From contig NZ_SISK01000002.1 of assembly GCF_004310345.1 (NCBI RefSeq), positions 124,001 to 188,000 on the forward strand: a stretch of DNA of 64,000 nucleotides. Reading direction: 5' to 3'. The notes under the pieces are model-generated. The model was given only the letters and a program-made list of their open reading frames with translations, was not told the DNA's origin and did no database searches. This DNA is from Paracoccus subflavus. Lineage in GTDB: Bacteria; Pseudomonadota; Alphaproteobacteria; Rhodobacterales; Rhodobacteraceae. Both the position numbers and the translations under genes were made by a program. This document shows, piece by piece, positions 27,089 through 36,310 of the stretch (its first letter is position 1; each line of letters starts with the position of its first letter).

Positions 27089-28212
27089 GCCGGGGCGCCC
27101 CTGTGCTTCAGGCGGCGCGGCCTGCCCGCCAGCCACAACAACCCGCAGCAAAGGGCGGTCCCCACCAGCGCGGGCAGATACAGCACCGGCCACATCGCCG
27201 GATCGCGCCCGGCCTGGTTGGCGGCGGCATTGGTCAGGAACTGCACCACGATCAGCCCCAGGATGGCCCACAGGATCTGCCGCCACACGCCGAATCGAGA
27301 GTAGCCGCCGATCAGCAGCGTCGCAAAACCGATCATCGCTGCGATGGGCGCCAGCAACGGCTGGGCGATGCGTTCATGCGCCTCGCGCCGGGCGTCGGCG
27401 GCGCTGGCCCCGGTCGCGGCCAGCAGGTCCGCGTCGGGGCCGAGCAGCCGCAGGGTGCCGTAATCGCGCAGGTCGCGACCCTTCTGGTCACCCCCCGTGA
27501 ACAGCGCGCCCACGTCATAGCTGAATTCGTCGAACCGGGTGACCGCCAGCGACCGTTGGTCCCCCGACTGGCGCAGGTTCTGCGACAGGCCGCGCAGCAG
27601 GATCAGAACCGGGCCGCTGTCAGCGCGGGCTACCAGGGCCTCCTCGGAGGTATAGATGGTCTGGCTGGCGGGATCGCGCGCATCCTCGATGAACAGATCC
27701 AGCAGGCGGCCGTCGGTGGCGATGTCGCGGATGAACAGGGTGATGCCCTCGGCCGGATACTGGAAGGTGCCGGGACGCAGGAACCGCTCGGTCACGTCCT
27801 GGGCCAGCTCCGCCTGCCGATCGGCCAGCCGGGCGCGGGCCAGGGGCACAAGGCCGTGAACCAGGACTGCCACCATCAGCCCCACGAAGACGCCAAAGAC
27901 CAGCACCGGGCGCGCCAGCCGCCATGGCGAAAGACCCGCCGCCTGCATGGCCGCCAGTTCCGATTCCCCTGCCATCCGGTTCGTGCCGTAAGCCGTGGCT
28001 GCGAACGCCGCCACCGGCAGCACGACCGAGATCACCAGGGGCAGGGTCAGGGCTGTGAATTCCAGAACCACCAGTGCGGTCTGCCCGTCGCTCAGAAGAT
28101 CATCGAACAGGCTGACGGCACGGTTGATCCAATAGACGGATACCAGCACCAAGGCAAAGAACCCGAACAGCGTCAGCATCTGGCCAAGGATGTATCGGTC
28201 GATCCGGGGCAT
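27085..28212 (-). CDS. lptF: LPS export permease LptF
   Basis: Partner of LptG in the lipopolysaccharide exporter. The 375-residue protein begins MPRIDRYILGQMLTLFGFFALVLVSVYWINR, the first helix with the family's Y-I-x-x-Q-x-L pattern, contains the GESELAAMQAAG coupling helix, a periplasmic domain and three C-terminal helices. It is the first gene of the leftward operon. LptB, LptC and LptA are not in the window. The 125-base gap to pepA holds divergent promoters, including a perfect AGCCGC/GCGGCT inverted repeat. Confidence 0.95.
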   Translation of the reverse strand: MPRIDRYILGQMLTLFGFFALVLVSVYWINRAVSLFDDLLSDGQTALVVLEFTALTLPLVISVVLPVAAFAATAYGTNRMAGESELAAMQAAGLSPWRLARPVLVFGVFVGLMVAVLVHGLVPLARARLADRQAELAQDVTERFLRPGTFQYPAEGITLFIRDIATDGRLLDLFIEDARDPASQTIYTSEEALVARADSGPVLILLRGLSQNLRQSGDQRSLAVTRFDEFSYDVGALFTGGDQKGRDLRDYGTLRLLGPDADLLAATGASAADARREAHERIAQPLLAPIAAMIGFATLLIGGYSRFGVWRQILWAILGLIVVQFLTNAAANQAGRDPAMWPVLYLPALVGTALCCGLLWLAGRPRRLKHRGAPA

Positions 28213-28265
28213 GTCGCGGGGGCTGTCCTTGGTGAGGCATCGGGGGCGTCGGTCACGTCTTGCTT

Positions 28266-28281
28266 AGCCGCACGGGCGGCT
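28266..28281. promoter_or_regulatory. 6-base inverted repeat between lptF and pepA
   Basis: AGCCGC at 28266-28271 and GCGGCT at 28276-28281 flank ACGG, within the divergent control region. It could be an operator or a short mRNA hairpin in the pepA leader. No known regulator motif is recognised. Confidence 0.25.
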
Positions 28282-28337
28282 CTGGAAAAGGGTGCGCGGG
28301 GGGGCTAGGCTTTCATCCGCAGAACCACGAGGACGCC

Positions 28338-29921
28338 ATGACCCATCCCGCCCCGATCACCTTTACCGAAATCGCCGCCGACCGGCTGGCCAGCCATCAG
28401 GGCCGGGTGGCGATGATCGTGGCGCCGGGCGGCAAGCTGCCGTCGGGGCTGCCGCGCGCCGCGCGCGAGGCGGCGCAGCGGGCGCTGGACTCCAAGGCGG
28501 GCAAGGGGCTGAAGCCCGGCACCGCGCTGGAACTGGCCTTTCCGGCAGGCATGGCGGCCGAGGCGCTGATGCTGGTGGCGCTGCCCGCCGATGCCTCGGT
28601 GACGCAGGCACGCAAGGCGGGCGCGGCCATCGGCGCCAAGCTGGGCACCACGCATACCTTGGTGCTGGCGGGCGGGCATCGGCTGTCGAACGAGGTCGCC
28701 TTGGGCATTGCGCTGCGTGGCTATGATTTTTCCGTGTATCAGACCAAGCCTGCCGAGAACGGAATCGGAGAAACAGGCGCCGATCCGATCCCGCAAAGCA
28801 TCACCCATGGCCCCGAGAACGCCATCCTGGCCGATGCGCAGGCCGACAGCGCGCCCGAGACGGCGGACGAGCCGGTGGGCGAAAAGGCCCGCGTGACGTT
28901 CATGGTCAAGAATCCCGAGGCGCTGGCCCGCGCCGCGCAGGACGCCGCCGCCGTGGCCGAGGGCGTGTTCTTTACCCGCGATCTGGTCAACGAACCCGCC
29001 AATGTCCTGACCACCACCGACTTTGCCGACCGCCTGAAGGCAATGGAGGAGATCGGCCTGACCGTCGAGGTGCTGGAGGAGGACCACCTGGCCGAACTGG
29101 GGATGCGCGCCCTGCTGGGCGTGGGGCAGGGGTCGGAGAGCCCCTCCAAGGTCGTCGTGATGCACTGGAACGGCGGCGGGGATCAGGCCCCGCTTGCCCT
29201 GGTCGGCAAGGGCGTCGTGTTCGACACCGGCGGCATTTCCATCAAGCCTGCCGCCGGGATGGAGGAAATGACCATGGACATGGGCGGCGCGGGCGTCGTG
29301 GCGGGCGTGATGCGCACGCTGGCCCTGCGCCGGGCCAGGGCGAACGTGGTGGGGCTGGTCGGGTTGGTGGAAAACATGCCCGACGGTCGCGCGCAGCGTC
29401 CGGGCGATATCGTGAAATCCATGAAGGGCGACACGATCGAGGTCATCAACACCGACGCCGAGGGTCGCCTCGTGCTGGCCGACGTGCTGTGGTATGCGCA
29501 GACGCGCTTCAACCCCTCGGCCGTCATCGACCTCGCGACGCTGACCGGCGCCGTCATCATCGCGCTGGGCCACGACAACGCGGGCGTCTTTGCCAATGAC
29601 GATGCCCTGGCCGACACCATCCTGGCCGCCGCCAAGGCCGAGGGCGAGGGCGCCTGGCGCCTGCCGCTGGGACAGCCCTATGACAACCTGATCAAGTCGC
29701 GGCTGGCCGACATGAAGAACACGGGCGGCCGGGCGGCGGGGTCCATCACCGCAGCGCAGTTCCTGCAACGCTTCATCCGCAAGGGTCAGTCCTGGGCGCA
29801 TATCGACATCGCGGGCGTGACCCTGCCGCCCGGCGCCACCGACCTTGCCCCCAAGGGCGCGACCGGCTGGGGGGTGATGACCCTGGACCGCCTGATCCGC
29901 GACCGGTACGAGAATCGCTAA
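28338..29921 (+). CDS. pepA: leucyl aminopeptidase (M17 family, PepA)
   Basis: Dizinc exopeptidase that removes N-terminal residues from peptides in the cytoplasm; PepA can also bind DNA in some bacteria. The 527-residue protein has the poorly conserved N-terminal macro-like domain and the catalytic domain with LVGKGVVFDTGGISIKP (metal lysine and aspartate), the signature NTDAEGRLVL, and GRAAGSITAAQFL. The ATG at 28338 is preceded by CGAGGA and gives the standard N-terminus. In many relatives holC follows directly; here a separate 612-base frame intervenes. Confidence 0.96.
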   Translation: MTHPAPITFTEIAADRLASHQGRVAMIVAPGGKLPSGLPRAAREAAQRALDSKAGKGLKPGTALELAFPAGMAAEALMLVALPADASVTQARKAGAAIGAKLGTTHTLVLAGGHRLSNEVALGIALRGYDFSVYQTKPAENGIGETGADPIPQSITHGPENAILADAQADSAPETADEPVGEKARVTFMVKNPEALARAAQDAAAVAEGVFFTRDLVNEPANVLTTTDFADRLKAMEEIGLTVEVLEEDHLAELGMRALLGVGQGSESPSKVVVMHWNGGGDQAPLALVGKGVVFDTGGISIKPAAGMEEMTMDMGGAGVVAGVMRTLALRRARANVVGLVGLVENMPDGRAQRPGDIVKSMKGDTIEVINTDAEGRLVLADVLWYAQTRFNPSAVIDLATLTGAVIIALGHDNAGVFANDDALADTILAAAKAEGEGAWRLPLGQPYDNLIKSRLADMKNTGGRAAGSITAAQFLQRFIRKGQSWAHIDIAGVTLPPGATDLAPKGATGWGVMTLDRLIRDRYENR

Positions 29922-29943
29922 GGCCATCGTTCAGGCAACCGCC

Positions 29944-30555
29944 ATGGCAGGACCCGGTCCGATGAATGACCAGAATCCGATCGAAACCCGATTCTTTCGG
30001 GAATCGGACGGGAATCGGACGGGGCTTGTGCATATCCACGACGGTTTCGTGAAACGGTGCGATTTCGGTTTCAACGCACCGCTTGAGCGTCCTGGCAATC
30101 AGCCTGCCTATGTCGTGCTGGATGACGCACGTGTTCTGTCCCTGCACCACCATCACCTCGTCTCTACCGAGGATGTCCAAGCCTATCACAGCGGACAGCG
30201 TGTCAGCCGTGCCGAGACTGTATCGCACCTGGCGCTGATCGGGTCCGACCCTTGGCGGGCGGACGAGCCGGTGCGGCGCGTTTCGTTTTTCTGCCCGGAT
30301 GCCGATCACCTGCGGTTCTGGATCGAGTTTTCCGATGGCTGCCCGCTGGACCGCATCCGGCAGACGTCCAGCGAACGCATGTTGACCGCATGGCGCTGGT
30401 TCGAGCGTCTGCCGGATGCAGGTGAAAGAAAGGCTTTGGCCCCCGAGGCCATTGATGCCCTTGTCGATGCGGCGGTTGCTGTCGCACAGGATAAAGGCCC
30501 GACTATTGAAAGAGAGCGCAGAACCGCGCAACACCCCGCGCGCCCGGAGGCATGA
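29944..30555 (+). CDS. protein of unknown function between pepA and holC
   Basis: A 203-residue frame I do not recognise. It has no signal peptide, membrane segment or cysteine cluster (one cysteine near residue 39, one in CPDAD, one in GCPLD). It is rich in His, Arg and Asp, with a LHHHHLV stretch near residue 70. Its TGA overlaps the holC start region, and a GGAGG just ahead of holC lies inside it, which supports it being translated. The start could be the ATG at 29944 or 29962. Codon use is somewhat less GC-biased than its neighbours, hinting at later acquisition. Function unknown. Confidence 0.65.
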   Translation: MAGPGPMNDQNPIETRFFRESDGNRTGLVHIHDGFVKRCDFGFNAPLERPGNQPAYVVLDDARVLSLHHHHLVSTEDVQAYHSGQRVSRAETVSHLALIGSDPWRADEPVRRVSFFCPDADHLRFWIEFSDGCPLDRIRQTSSERMLTAWRWFERLPDAGERKALAPEAIDALVDAAVAVAQDKGPTIERERRTAQHPARPEA

Positions 30556-31004
30556 TGGGCAACGCGCTTTTCTATCACCTGACCCGCTCGCCCGCCGAAA
30601 GCCTCTTGCCGGTGCTGATCGGCAAGTCGCTGGCGGCGGGCTGGCAGGTGGAACTGCGCGGCACCGATCCGGCCCGGATGGAGCGGCTGGATCTGCACCT
30701 GTGGCAAGCCGAGGGCTTTCTGCCGCACGGGCTGGCGGGCGGGCCGCATGATGCGCGCCAGCCGGTGCTGCTGACGGTGGCCGGGCAGGGGGCCGCCAAC
30801 CGCCCCGCCTGCCTGATGGCCCTGGACGGGGCCGAGGTCGCACCCGACGAATGTGCCGCGATGGAACGGGCCTGCATCCTTTTCGACGGCGGCGACGCGG
30901 CTGCGACCGCGCGGGCGCGCGACCAGTGGCGGATGCTGACCGGTGCCGGGGTGGCGGCAGAGTACTGGTCCGAAGAAGGGGGGCGGTGGGAGCGCAAGCG
31001 GTGA
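30555..31004 (+). CDS. holC: DNA polymerase III chi subunit
   Basis: Chi links the clamp loader to single-strand binding protein at the replication fork. The 149-residue sequence fits HolC: it begins with FYHLTRSPAESLLPVLIGK, then a WQVELRG block, the LDLHLWQAEGFLPHG core and a C-terminal RARDQWRML helix. Two adjacent ATGs occur at 30552 and 30555; GGAGG at 30546-30550 is better spaced for the second. It overlaps the preceding unknown gene. No psi subunit gene is expected outside the gamma group. Confidence 0.93.
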   Translation: MGNALFYHLTRSPAESLLPVLIGKSLAAGWQVELRGTDPARMERLDLHLWQAEGFLPHGLAGGPHDARQPVLLTVAGQGAANRPACLMALDGAEVAPDECAAMERACILFDGGDAAATARARDQWRMLTGAGVAAEYWSEEGGRWERKR

Positions 31005-31056
31005 TGCCCTCAAGGGCGCCCGGAATTGCGGATCCGATCCCGGCCCAGCGGAGCCG

Positions 31057-31584
31057 CTAATCGACCGGGAGGGTGGCGGCCTTCTTGCGGATCTTGGCGT
31101 TGCTAGCGATCCAGTCCATCGCCGCCAGAAGCACGCCCGAGATGACGAAGACCAGATGGATGATGACCATCCACCGCATCTGTTCGGCCGTGTATTTGCT
31201 GACATCCATGAAGACCTTGAGCAGGTGGATGCCGGAAATCGCCACGATCGAGGCCACCAGCTTCAGCTTAAGCCCAGAAAAATCGACCTCTCCCTGCCAT
31301 TCGGGGCGGTCCTTTTCCTGGTCCAGCTCCATCCGGCTGACGAAATTCTCGTATCCCGAAAAGATCACGATCATCAGCAGGTTGGCCGCCAGGCTGAGGT
31401 CGATCAGCGCCAGGACGCCCAGGATGGCGTCGTTGACGGTGATGACCGGGACGATCAGAACGAATGCCCAAAGTTCTCTCAGAAACACCCAGACCAGGAT
31501 CGCCAGGGCGGCCGCCAGCCCCAGATACATGGGCGCCATCATCCAGCGGCTGGCGAAAAGGCTGCGTTCGATCAGGCGTTCCAT
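31057..31584 (-). CDS. yqhA: YqhA/UPF0114 family membrane protein
   Basis: A 175-residue inner-membrane protein of the UPF0114 (TIGR00645) family, function unknown. About four hydrophobic helices are visible (MAPMYLGLAAALAILVWVF, NDAILGVLALIDLSLAANLL, LKLVASIVAISGIHLLKVF, MVIIHLVFVISGVLLAAMDW), with the family-typical SGYENFVSR loop after helix 2. It lies 61 bases after urtE on the same strand and could be read through from the urea operon, but a functional link is not known. Confidence 0.9.
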   Translation of the reverse strand: MERLIERSLFASRWMMAPMYLGLAAALAILVWVFLRELWAFVLIVPVITVNDAILGVLALIDLSLAANLLMIVIFSGYENFVSRMELDQEKDRPEWQGEVDFSGLKLKLVASIVAISGIHLLKVFMDVSKYTAEQMRWMVIIHLVFVISGVLLAAMDWIASNAKIRKKAATLPVD

Positions 31585-31645
31585 CGCGGTCTCCGAAACG
31601 GGGTTCCGGCGGGCTATACAGCCGCCCGCCGACCGCGAAAAGCCG

Positions 31646-32353
31646 TCATGCCGCCGCGTGCCCGGCCAGCCGGGCGTGCAGATCGGCGCGCCGCAGGCGG
31701 GCCTTGGCGCCCTGCATCACCGGGCGACCACGCTCCAGCACCAGAAAGTCGTCGCCCAGTTCCCAGGCAAAATCGAAGAACTGTTCGACCAGCACGATCG
31801 CAATGTCGCCCTGGTCGCGCAGGGCGGCGATGACGCGGCCGATCTGGGCGATGATGTTGGGCTGGATGCCCTCGGTCGGCTCGTCCAGCAGCAACACGCG
31901 CGGCCGGGTGATCAGCGCGCGGGCGATGGCCAGTTGCTGTTGCTGGCCGCCTGACAGGTCGCCGCCGCGCCGGTGGGCCATTTCGGCCAGAACGGGGAAG
32001 CTGTCGAAGATTTCGTCGGGGATGCGGCGGTCGGCGCGGGGCAGGCAGGCGAATCCCGTCTCCATGTTCTCGCGCACGGTCAGCATGGGAAAGATCGCGC
32101 GGCCCTGCGGCACATAGCCCACGCCCAGGCGGGCCATCGCCTGGGCGGTGACGCGGCCCAAGGGCCTGCCGTCGAACGCGATCTCGCCCCCCGATCGCGG
32201 GTGGCGCCCGGCCAGCAGGTTCATCAGCGACGTTTTGCCCACGCCGTTGTTGCCCATCACGCAGGTGACCGATCCGGGCCGCGCGGCGATGTCGATGCCG
32301 TGCAGGATCTGGCTGGTGCCGTAATGCAGGGTCAGGTTCTTGGCGTCCAGCAT
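31646..32353 (-). CDS. urtE: urea ABC transporter ATP-binding protein UrtE
   Basis: LivF-type ATPase of the high-affinity urea importer, 235 residues. Motifs are [14 protein letters not shown] (Walker A), [16 protein letters not shown] (signature) and [15 protein letters not shown] (Walker B); the last, with E-G-I-Q-P-N-I, is characteristic of UrtE. It follows urtD by three bases and is the last urt gene. Together with urtA-D it makes a complete five-component system. Confidence 0.95.
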   Translation of the reverse strand: MLDAKNLTLHYGTSQILHGIDIAARPGSVTCVMGNNGVGKTSLMNLLAGRHPRSGGEIAFDGRPLGRVTAQAMARLGVGYVPQGRAIFPMLTVRENMETGFACLPRADRRIPDEIFDSFPVLAEMAHRRGGDLSGGQQQQLAIARALITRPRVLLLDEPTEGIQPNIIAQIGRVIAALRDQGDIAIVLVEQFFDFAWELGDDFLVLERGRPVMQGAKARLRRADLHARLAGHAAA

Positions 32354-32356
32354 ATC

Positions 32357-33097
32357 CTATCGTCCCAGATAGACTTCGATCACGTCGGGATTGCGGGTCA
32401 CATGATCCAGGCTGCCCTCGGCCAGCACCGATCCCTGGTGCAGCACCGTCACCTTGCAGTTCAGGCGGCGCACGAAATCCATGTCGTGTTCCACCACCAC
32501 CACCGCCCGCGTCTGCGCCAGCCGCACCAGCAGCGCGGTCGTTTGTTCGCGTTCGGCCAGCGTCATGCCCGCGGCGGGTTCGTCGACCAGCAGCAGCCGC
32601 GGGTCGGATGCCAGCAGCATCCCGATCTCCAGCCACTGCTTCTGGCCGTGCGACAGTTCGCCCGCCTTGCGGCCGACCTGCGCGGCAAGGCCTACCTCTG
32701 AGGCCAGTCCGGCCACCTTTTCGACCGAAGCCTGCGATGGCCGCCAGCCCAGCACCGCAAAGGGGCTGCGCGCGGCTTTCAACGCCATGGTCAGATTGTC
32801 GGCGACGGTCTGGTCCTCGAACACGGTGGGCCGCTGGAACTTGCGGCCGATCCCCTCGCGGGCGATCTGCGCCTCGTTCATGCGCAGCAGGGATTTCGGC
32901 GGCGTGCCCCATTTTACGTCGCCCGCATCGGGCCGGGTCTTGCCGGTCACGATGTCCATGAAGGTGGTCTTGCCCGCGCCGTTCGGGCCGATCACGGCAC
33001 GCAGTTCCGCCGCGCCGATGCTGAAGGACAGGTTGTTGATGGCCCGGAATCCGTCGAAGCTGACCGAGATGCCGTCCACTTCCAGAAGCGCGCTCAT
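32357..33097 (-). CDS. urtD: urea ABC transporter ATP-binding protein UrtD
   Basis: LivG-type ATPase partner of UrtE, 246 residues. It shows GPNGAGKTTFMDIVTGKTRP (Walker A), GELSHGQKQWLEIGMLLA (a modified signature with SHGQK, which is normal for UrtD) and LLLVDEPAAGMT (Walker B). The C-terminal RNPDVIEVYLGR is the usual LivG ending. The ATG at 33097 overlaps the urtC TGA (ATGA), fixing the start inside a longer open frame. Confidence 0.95.
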   Translation of the reverse strand: MSALLEVDGISVSFDGFRAINNLSFSIGAAELRAVIGPNGAGKTTFMDIVTGKTRPDAGDVKWGTPPKSLLRMNEAQIAREGIGRKFQRPTVFEDQTVADNLTMALKAARSPFAVLGWRPSQASVEKVAGLASEVGLAAQVGRKAGELSHGQKQWLEIGMLLASDPRLLLVDEPAAGMTLAEREQTTALLVRLAQTRAVVVVEHDMDFVRRLNCKVTVLHQGSVLAEGSLDHVTRNPDVIEVYLGR

Positions 33098-34341
33098 GCC
33101 TTGGCTTCCTGTTCCTGAAGGGCGCCCTGGTCGGGGCCAGGGTCGCGTCCGGGGCGGCGTGGGGGCATGATGCCGCCCAGCCGATCGACGATGCCCGCGA
33201 TGCCCTTGGGGGCGAACAGGGTGACCAGCACGAAGCTGACGCCCAACGCCACCTGCCACCAATCCACCCAGTTCACCGTATATCCCGGCAGGTGGATCGA
33301 AGGCGCCCGACCGCCGGTGAACCAACTGGACAGAAGCGAGACGACAACCGCCCCGATGATCGCGCCGTACAGCCTGCCGCGCCCGCCGATCGCCACCCAG
33401 ACCGCCAGATAGATCGAGGCGATGGGCATCAGTTCCGCCGGGTTGATGATCCCGGCCTGCGGGTAATACAACGCCCCCGCAACGGCGGTGATCATCGCCG
33501 CCAGCGTGAAGACCACCAGCTTGAATCCCTCGACCGGATAGCCCAGGAAGCGGACGCGGGTTTCGTCGTCGCGGATGGCGCGGACGACGCTGCCGAACTT
33601 GCCGCTGACCAGCCAGGCCGCCAGCACATAGGCCAGCCCCAGGGCCAGGGCCGAGGCCCAGAGGAACCAGACCGACAGCCTGGCCTGATCTACGCCGTCC
33701 AGGCCGGGGATGTTCTGCAACCCCGACAGCCCGTTGTTGCCCCGGAACCCGCTGTCGTTCTGGAACAGCCACAGCGCAAGCGCCAGCGTCATCGCCTGCG
33801 TCAGGATCGACAGATAGACGCCGTTCACGCGGCTGCGGAACGCCAGCCAGCCAAAGACCATCGCCAGCAGGCCGGGAACCGCCACCACCAGCAGCAGTTG
33901 CAGGGGTAGCGAATGGGCAAAGGACCAGACCGGCGGCAGGTCCGACGACCCGACCACCCCGAAGATCTGGTTGGCGACGCCCTCCTGCAGTTCGGCCGGG
34001 GTGGGCGGGATCGGGTTCCCGGCCAGCGATGCCGCAACGATGGCTTCGGTCCGGGCATACATCAGCCATTGCCCGATCAGATAGCCGCCAAGGGCGAAAA
34101 ACGCCATCTGGCCCAGCGACAGGATTCCCAGGTATCCCCAGACCAGATCCATCGCCACCGCAGCCAGGGCCAGGCACAGCGTCTTGCCCAGAACCTTCAC
34201 GGTCGAGGTCGGGATGACGCCGCTGCCATAGGCCTGGCTCAACAGCGTGACGGCGACGGTAAAGACCGCCAGCACCGCCAGCACCGCCAGGATCGAGGGA
34301 TTGCGCAGGATGAAGGGTTGCCGGGTCGGACGGTCGGTCAT
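33094..34341 (-). CDS. urtC: urea ABC transporter permease UrtC
   Basis: LivM-type permease, 415 residues, with about ten transmembrane segments. It includes the family blocks AAVAMDLVWGYLGILSLGQMAFFALGGY-like sequence near residue 60 and SVVRAIRDDETRVRFLGYPVEGFKL, the coupling region. A Gly/Pro/Arg-rich cytoplasmic tail ends the protein. The ATG at 34341 lies four bases after the urtB stop. Confidence 0.95.
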   Translation of the reverse strand: MTDRPTRQPFILRNPSILAVLAVLAVFTVAVTLLSQAYGSGVIPTSTVKVLGKTLCLALAAVAMDLVWGYLGILSLGQMAFFALGGYLIGQWLMYARTEAIVAASLAGNPIPPTPAELQEGVANQIFGVVGSSDLPPVWSFAHSLPLQLLLVVAVPGLLAMVFGWLAFRSRVNGVYLSILTQAMTLALALWLFQNDSGFRGNNGLSGLQNIPGLDGVDQARLSVWFLWASALALGLAYVLAAWLVSGKFGSVVRAIRDDETRVRFLGYPVEGFKLVVFTLAAMITAVAGALYYPQAGIINPAELMPIASIYLAVWVAIGGRGRLYGAIIGAVVVSLLSSWFTGGRAPSIHLPGYTVNWVDWWQVALGVSFVLVTLFAPKGIAGIVDRLGGIMPPRRPGRDPGPDQGALQEQEAKA

Positions 34342-34345
34342 GGGG

Positions 34346-36262
34346 TCACGCCTCTGCCGCACGGCCGCGCTGCGGGATGATGCCGCGCGGGCGGAACTGG
34401 ATGAAGATGATGATGAACAGGATCATGAAGGTCTGGGCCGCCAGCGTGTTGGCCGGGTTCAGGAACTCGATCACCTTGGACAGCCCGCCGATCAGGGCGG
34501 CGCCCGCCAGCGTGCCCCAGATGTTGCCCACGCCGCCCACGACCACGGTCATGAAGCTTTGCACGATGTATTGCTGGCCCAGTTCCGATGTGACCTGCGC
34601 GAACAGACCGATGGCCACGCCCGCGATGCCCGCGATGCCGGACCCCAGGCCAAAGGTCATCATGGCGATGCGGTCGGGGTTGATGCCCATGCTGGCCGCC
34701 ATGCCGGGGTTCTGGGTCACCGCGCGGACCTCGAGCCCCAGGCGGGTGCGTTTCATGATGAACAGGAACAGCCCCAGGAACAGCAGGGCGAGGACAAAGA
34801 TCGCCACCCGGATCGAACTGACCCCGATCACGTCGTTGACCGTGATCGCGCCCTCTAGCCAGGCGGGGGCGGTCAGCGGGCGGGCCTGGGTGCCGAAGAT
34901 GTTCTTGGCAAGCTGTTGCAGGGCAATGGACACGCCAAAGGTCGCCAGCAGCGTCTCCAGCGGACGATGCGCCAGATGGCGGATGACCAGACGATAGAGG
35001 ATCACCCCGGCCAAGGCCGTCACCGCGAAGGCCAGGGGCAGCGCCACGACCAACGACAGCGTACGGTCGGCGATCAGGGTTTGCACGGTATAGCCCGTAT
35101 AGGCACCCATCATGATGAATTCGCCATGCGCCATGTTGATGACGCGCATGACGCCGAAGGTGACGGCGAGCCCGATCGCCGCCAGAAAATAGATCGAGGC
35201 CAACGACAGTGCGTCCAGCCCCAGGTCGACGCCGGTCATCGCCGCCAGCCGCAGTTGCGCGCCGACCTGGGCCGCCCGGGCCGCGTCGGTGACATCGCTG
35301 TCGGCTTCGGCATAGACCTCGAAGAAGCGATGGGCGGCCAGCGCGGCTTCGGCCTCGGCATCGGTCGCGGCGGGGGGGACGGCGCCCGAAGCCTCGAGGG
35401 CCTCGTAGGCGCGGTCGCGGGCGGCAGGGTCTGACAGGTCGGCCACGGCCACGCCGCCCACGCTGCCGCCCTCGATGTTCGCGGCCAGGGCGGTGCGCTG
35501 ATCGGCCGGGGTCAGGCGGGGTTGCAGGACACCCTGGCTTGTCAGCAGGGCGATCGCAGCCTCGCGCGGGAAGCCGTCGTCGCCCACCGCCAGTTCTCTC
35601 GCGATGTTGGCATCCGTCGGTTCTGCCGGCGCGGCAATGCGCGTGGTGGCCAGCAGCGGGTTCAGCGCGGCCCGGAAATCCAGCCCGACATCCCCCGCCA
35701 TGGCTTCGATGGCGGCCACACGGGCGGCGGGATCCCCGTCGAACTGGATGGTCAAGAGCGATAGGGCGCGGTTGCGCTGCACGGCGAGAGCCGGATCGTC
35801 CTCTGGCGCCGCCGCCCGCAGGGCCGCCAGATGCTCGGCTGTCCCGTCGCGGGCGATCGAGGCCAGGGCGGCGGCGCGGCGGGCGGGATCGGGGTCGGAA
35901 ATCTCGCCCGCGACCAGGGCGGATTCGATCACGCCGCGCACGCCAGAGTTGGGGCGCAGCATTTTCGGATCAGCGGCGGGCACCGGCTTGCCGGTCACGG
36001 CATCGGTGGCGCCGTCGCCATCCACGATCAGCAGCCGCCCGTCATCGGTCATGCCCAGCGACCGATTGGTCCAGGCGGACAACAGCGCAAGCCCCTCGGG
36101 GCCGGTGGCGGCGATCTGGGCGACAACGGGTTCCACCGTCCGACGGGACGGTTTTTCGATCTGGTCGAGATTGTCTGCGATCACCGCCTCGAGCGCGGGG
36201 TTCGCGCTTGCGGGCATCGCCAGCAGCAGCGTCAGGACAAAGACGGTCAGGGGGCGGATCAT
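34346..36262 (-). CDS. urtB: urea ABC transporter permease UrtB with large N-terminal domain
   Basis: LivH-type permease of 638 residues. The C-terminal part from about residue 345 is the channel (SIYFLAAIGLAVTFGVMRVINMAHGEFIMMGAYTGY and the coupling block RAVTQNPGMAASMGINPD). The first 20 residues form a signal-like segment. About 300 residues of Ala-rich, helical-repeat-like periplasmic sequence lie between. Such extended UrtB proteins are common among proteobacterial urea transporters, but the role of the extension is unknown. The ATG at 36262 is preferred to a TTG 15 codons upstream because a signal peptide then starts at the N-terminus. Confidence 0.93.
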   Translation of the reverse strand: MIRPLTVFVLTLLLAMPASANPALEAVIADNLDQIEKPSRRTVEPVVAQIAATGPEGLALLSAWTNRSLGMTDDGRLLIVDGDGATDAVTGKPVPAADPKMLRPNSGVRGVIESALVAGEISDPDPARRAAALASIARDGTAEHLAALRAAAPEDDPALAVQRNRALSLLTIQFDGDPAARVAAIEAMAGDVGLDFRAALNPLLATTRIAAPAEPTDANIARELAVGDDGFPREAAIALLTSQGVLQPRLTPADQRTALAANIEGGSVGGVAVADLSDPAARDRAYEALEASGAVPPAATDAEAEAALAAHRFFEVYAEADSDVTDAARAAQVGAQLRLAAMTGVDLGLDALSLASIYFLAAIGLAVTFGVMRVINMAHGEFIMMGAYTGYTVQTLIADRTLSLVVALPLAFAVTALAGVILYRLVIRHLAHRPLETLLATFGVSIALQQLAKNIFGTQARPLTAPAWLEGAITVNDVIGVSSIRVAIFVLALLFLGLFLFIMKRTRLGLEVRAVTQNPGMAASMGINPDRIAMMTFGLGSGIAGIAGVAIGLFAQVTSELGQQYIVQSFMTVVVGGVGNIWGTLAGAALIGGLSKVIEFLNPANTLAAQTFMILFIIIFIQFRPRGIIPQRGRAAEA

Positions 36263-36310
36263 GGGCGCGTTCCTTGACGGAAGGGGGCGGTGTCGCCGCC
36301 CCCGCAAGGG

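Noticed and set aside
28305..29927. A 540-codon minus-strand frame covering pepA.
   Set aside because: It is an exact antisense shadow of a complete leucyl aminopeptidase with all catalytic motifs.
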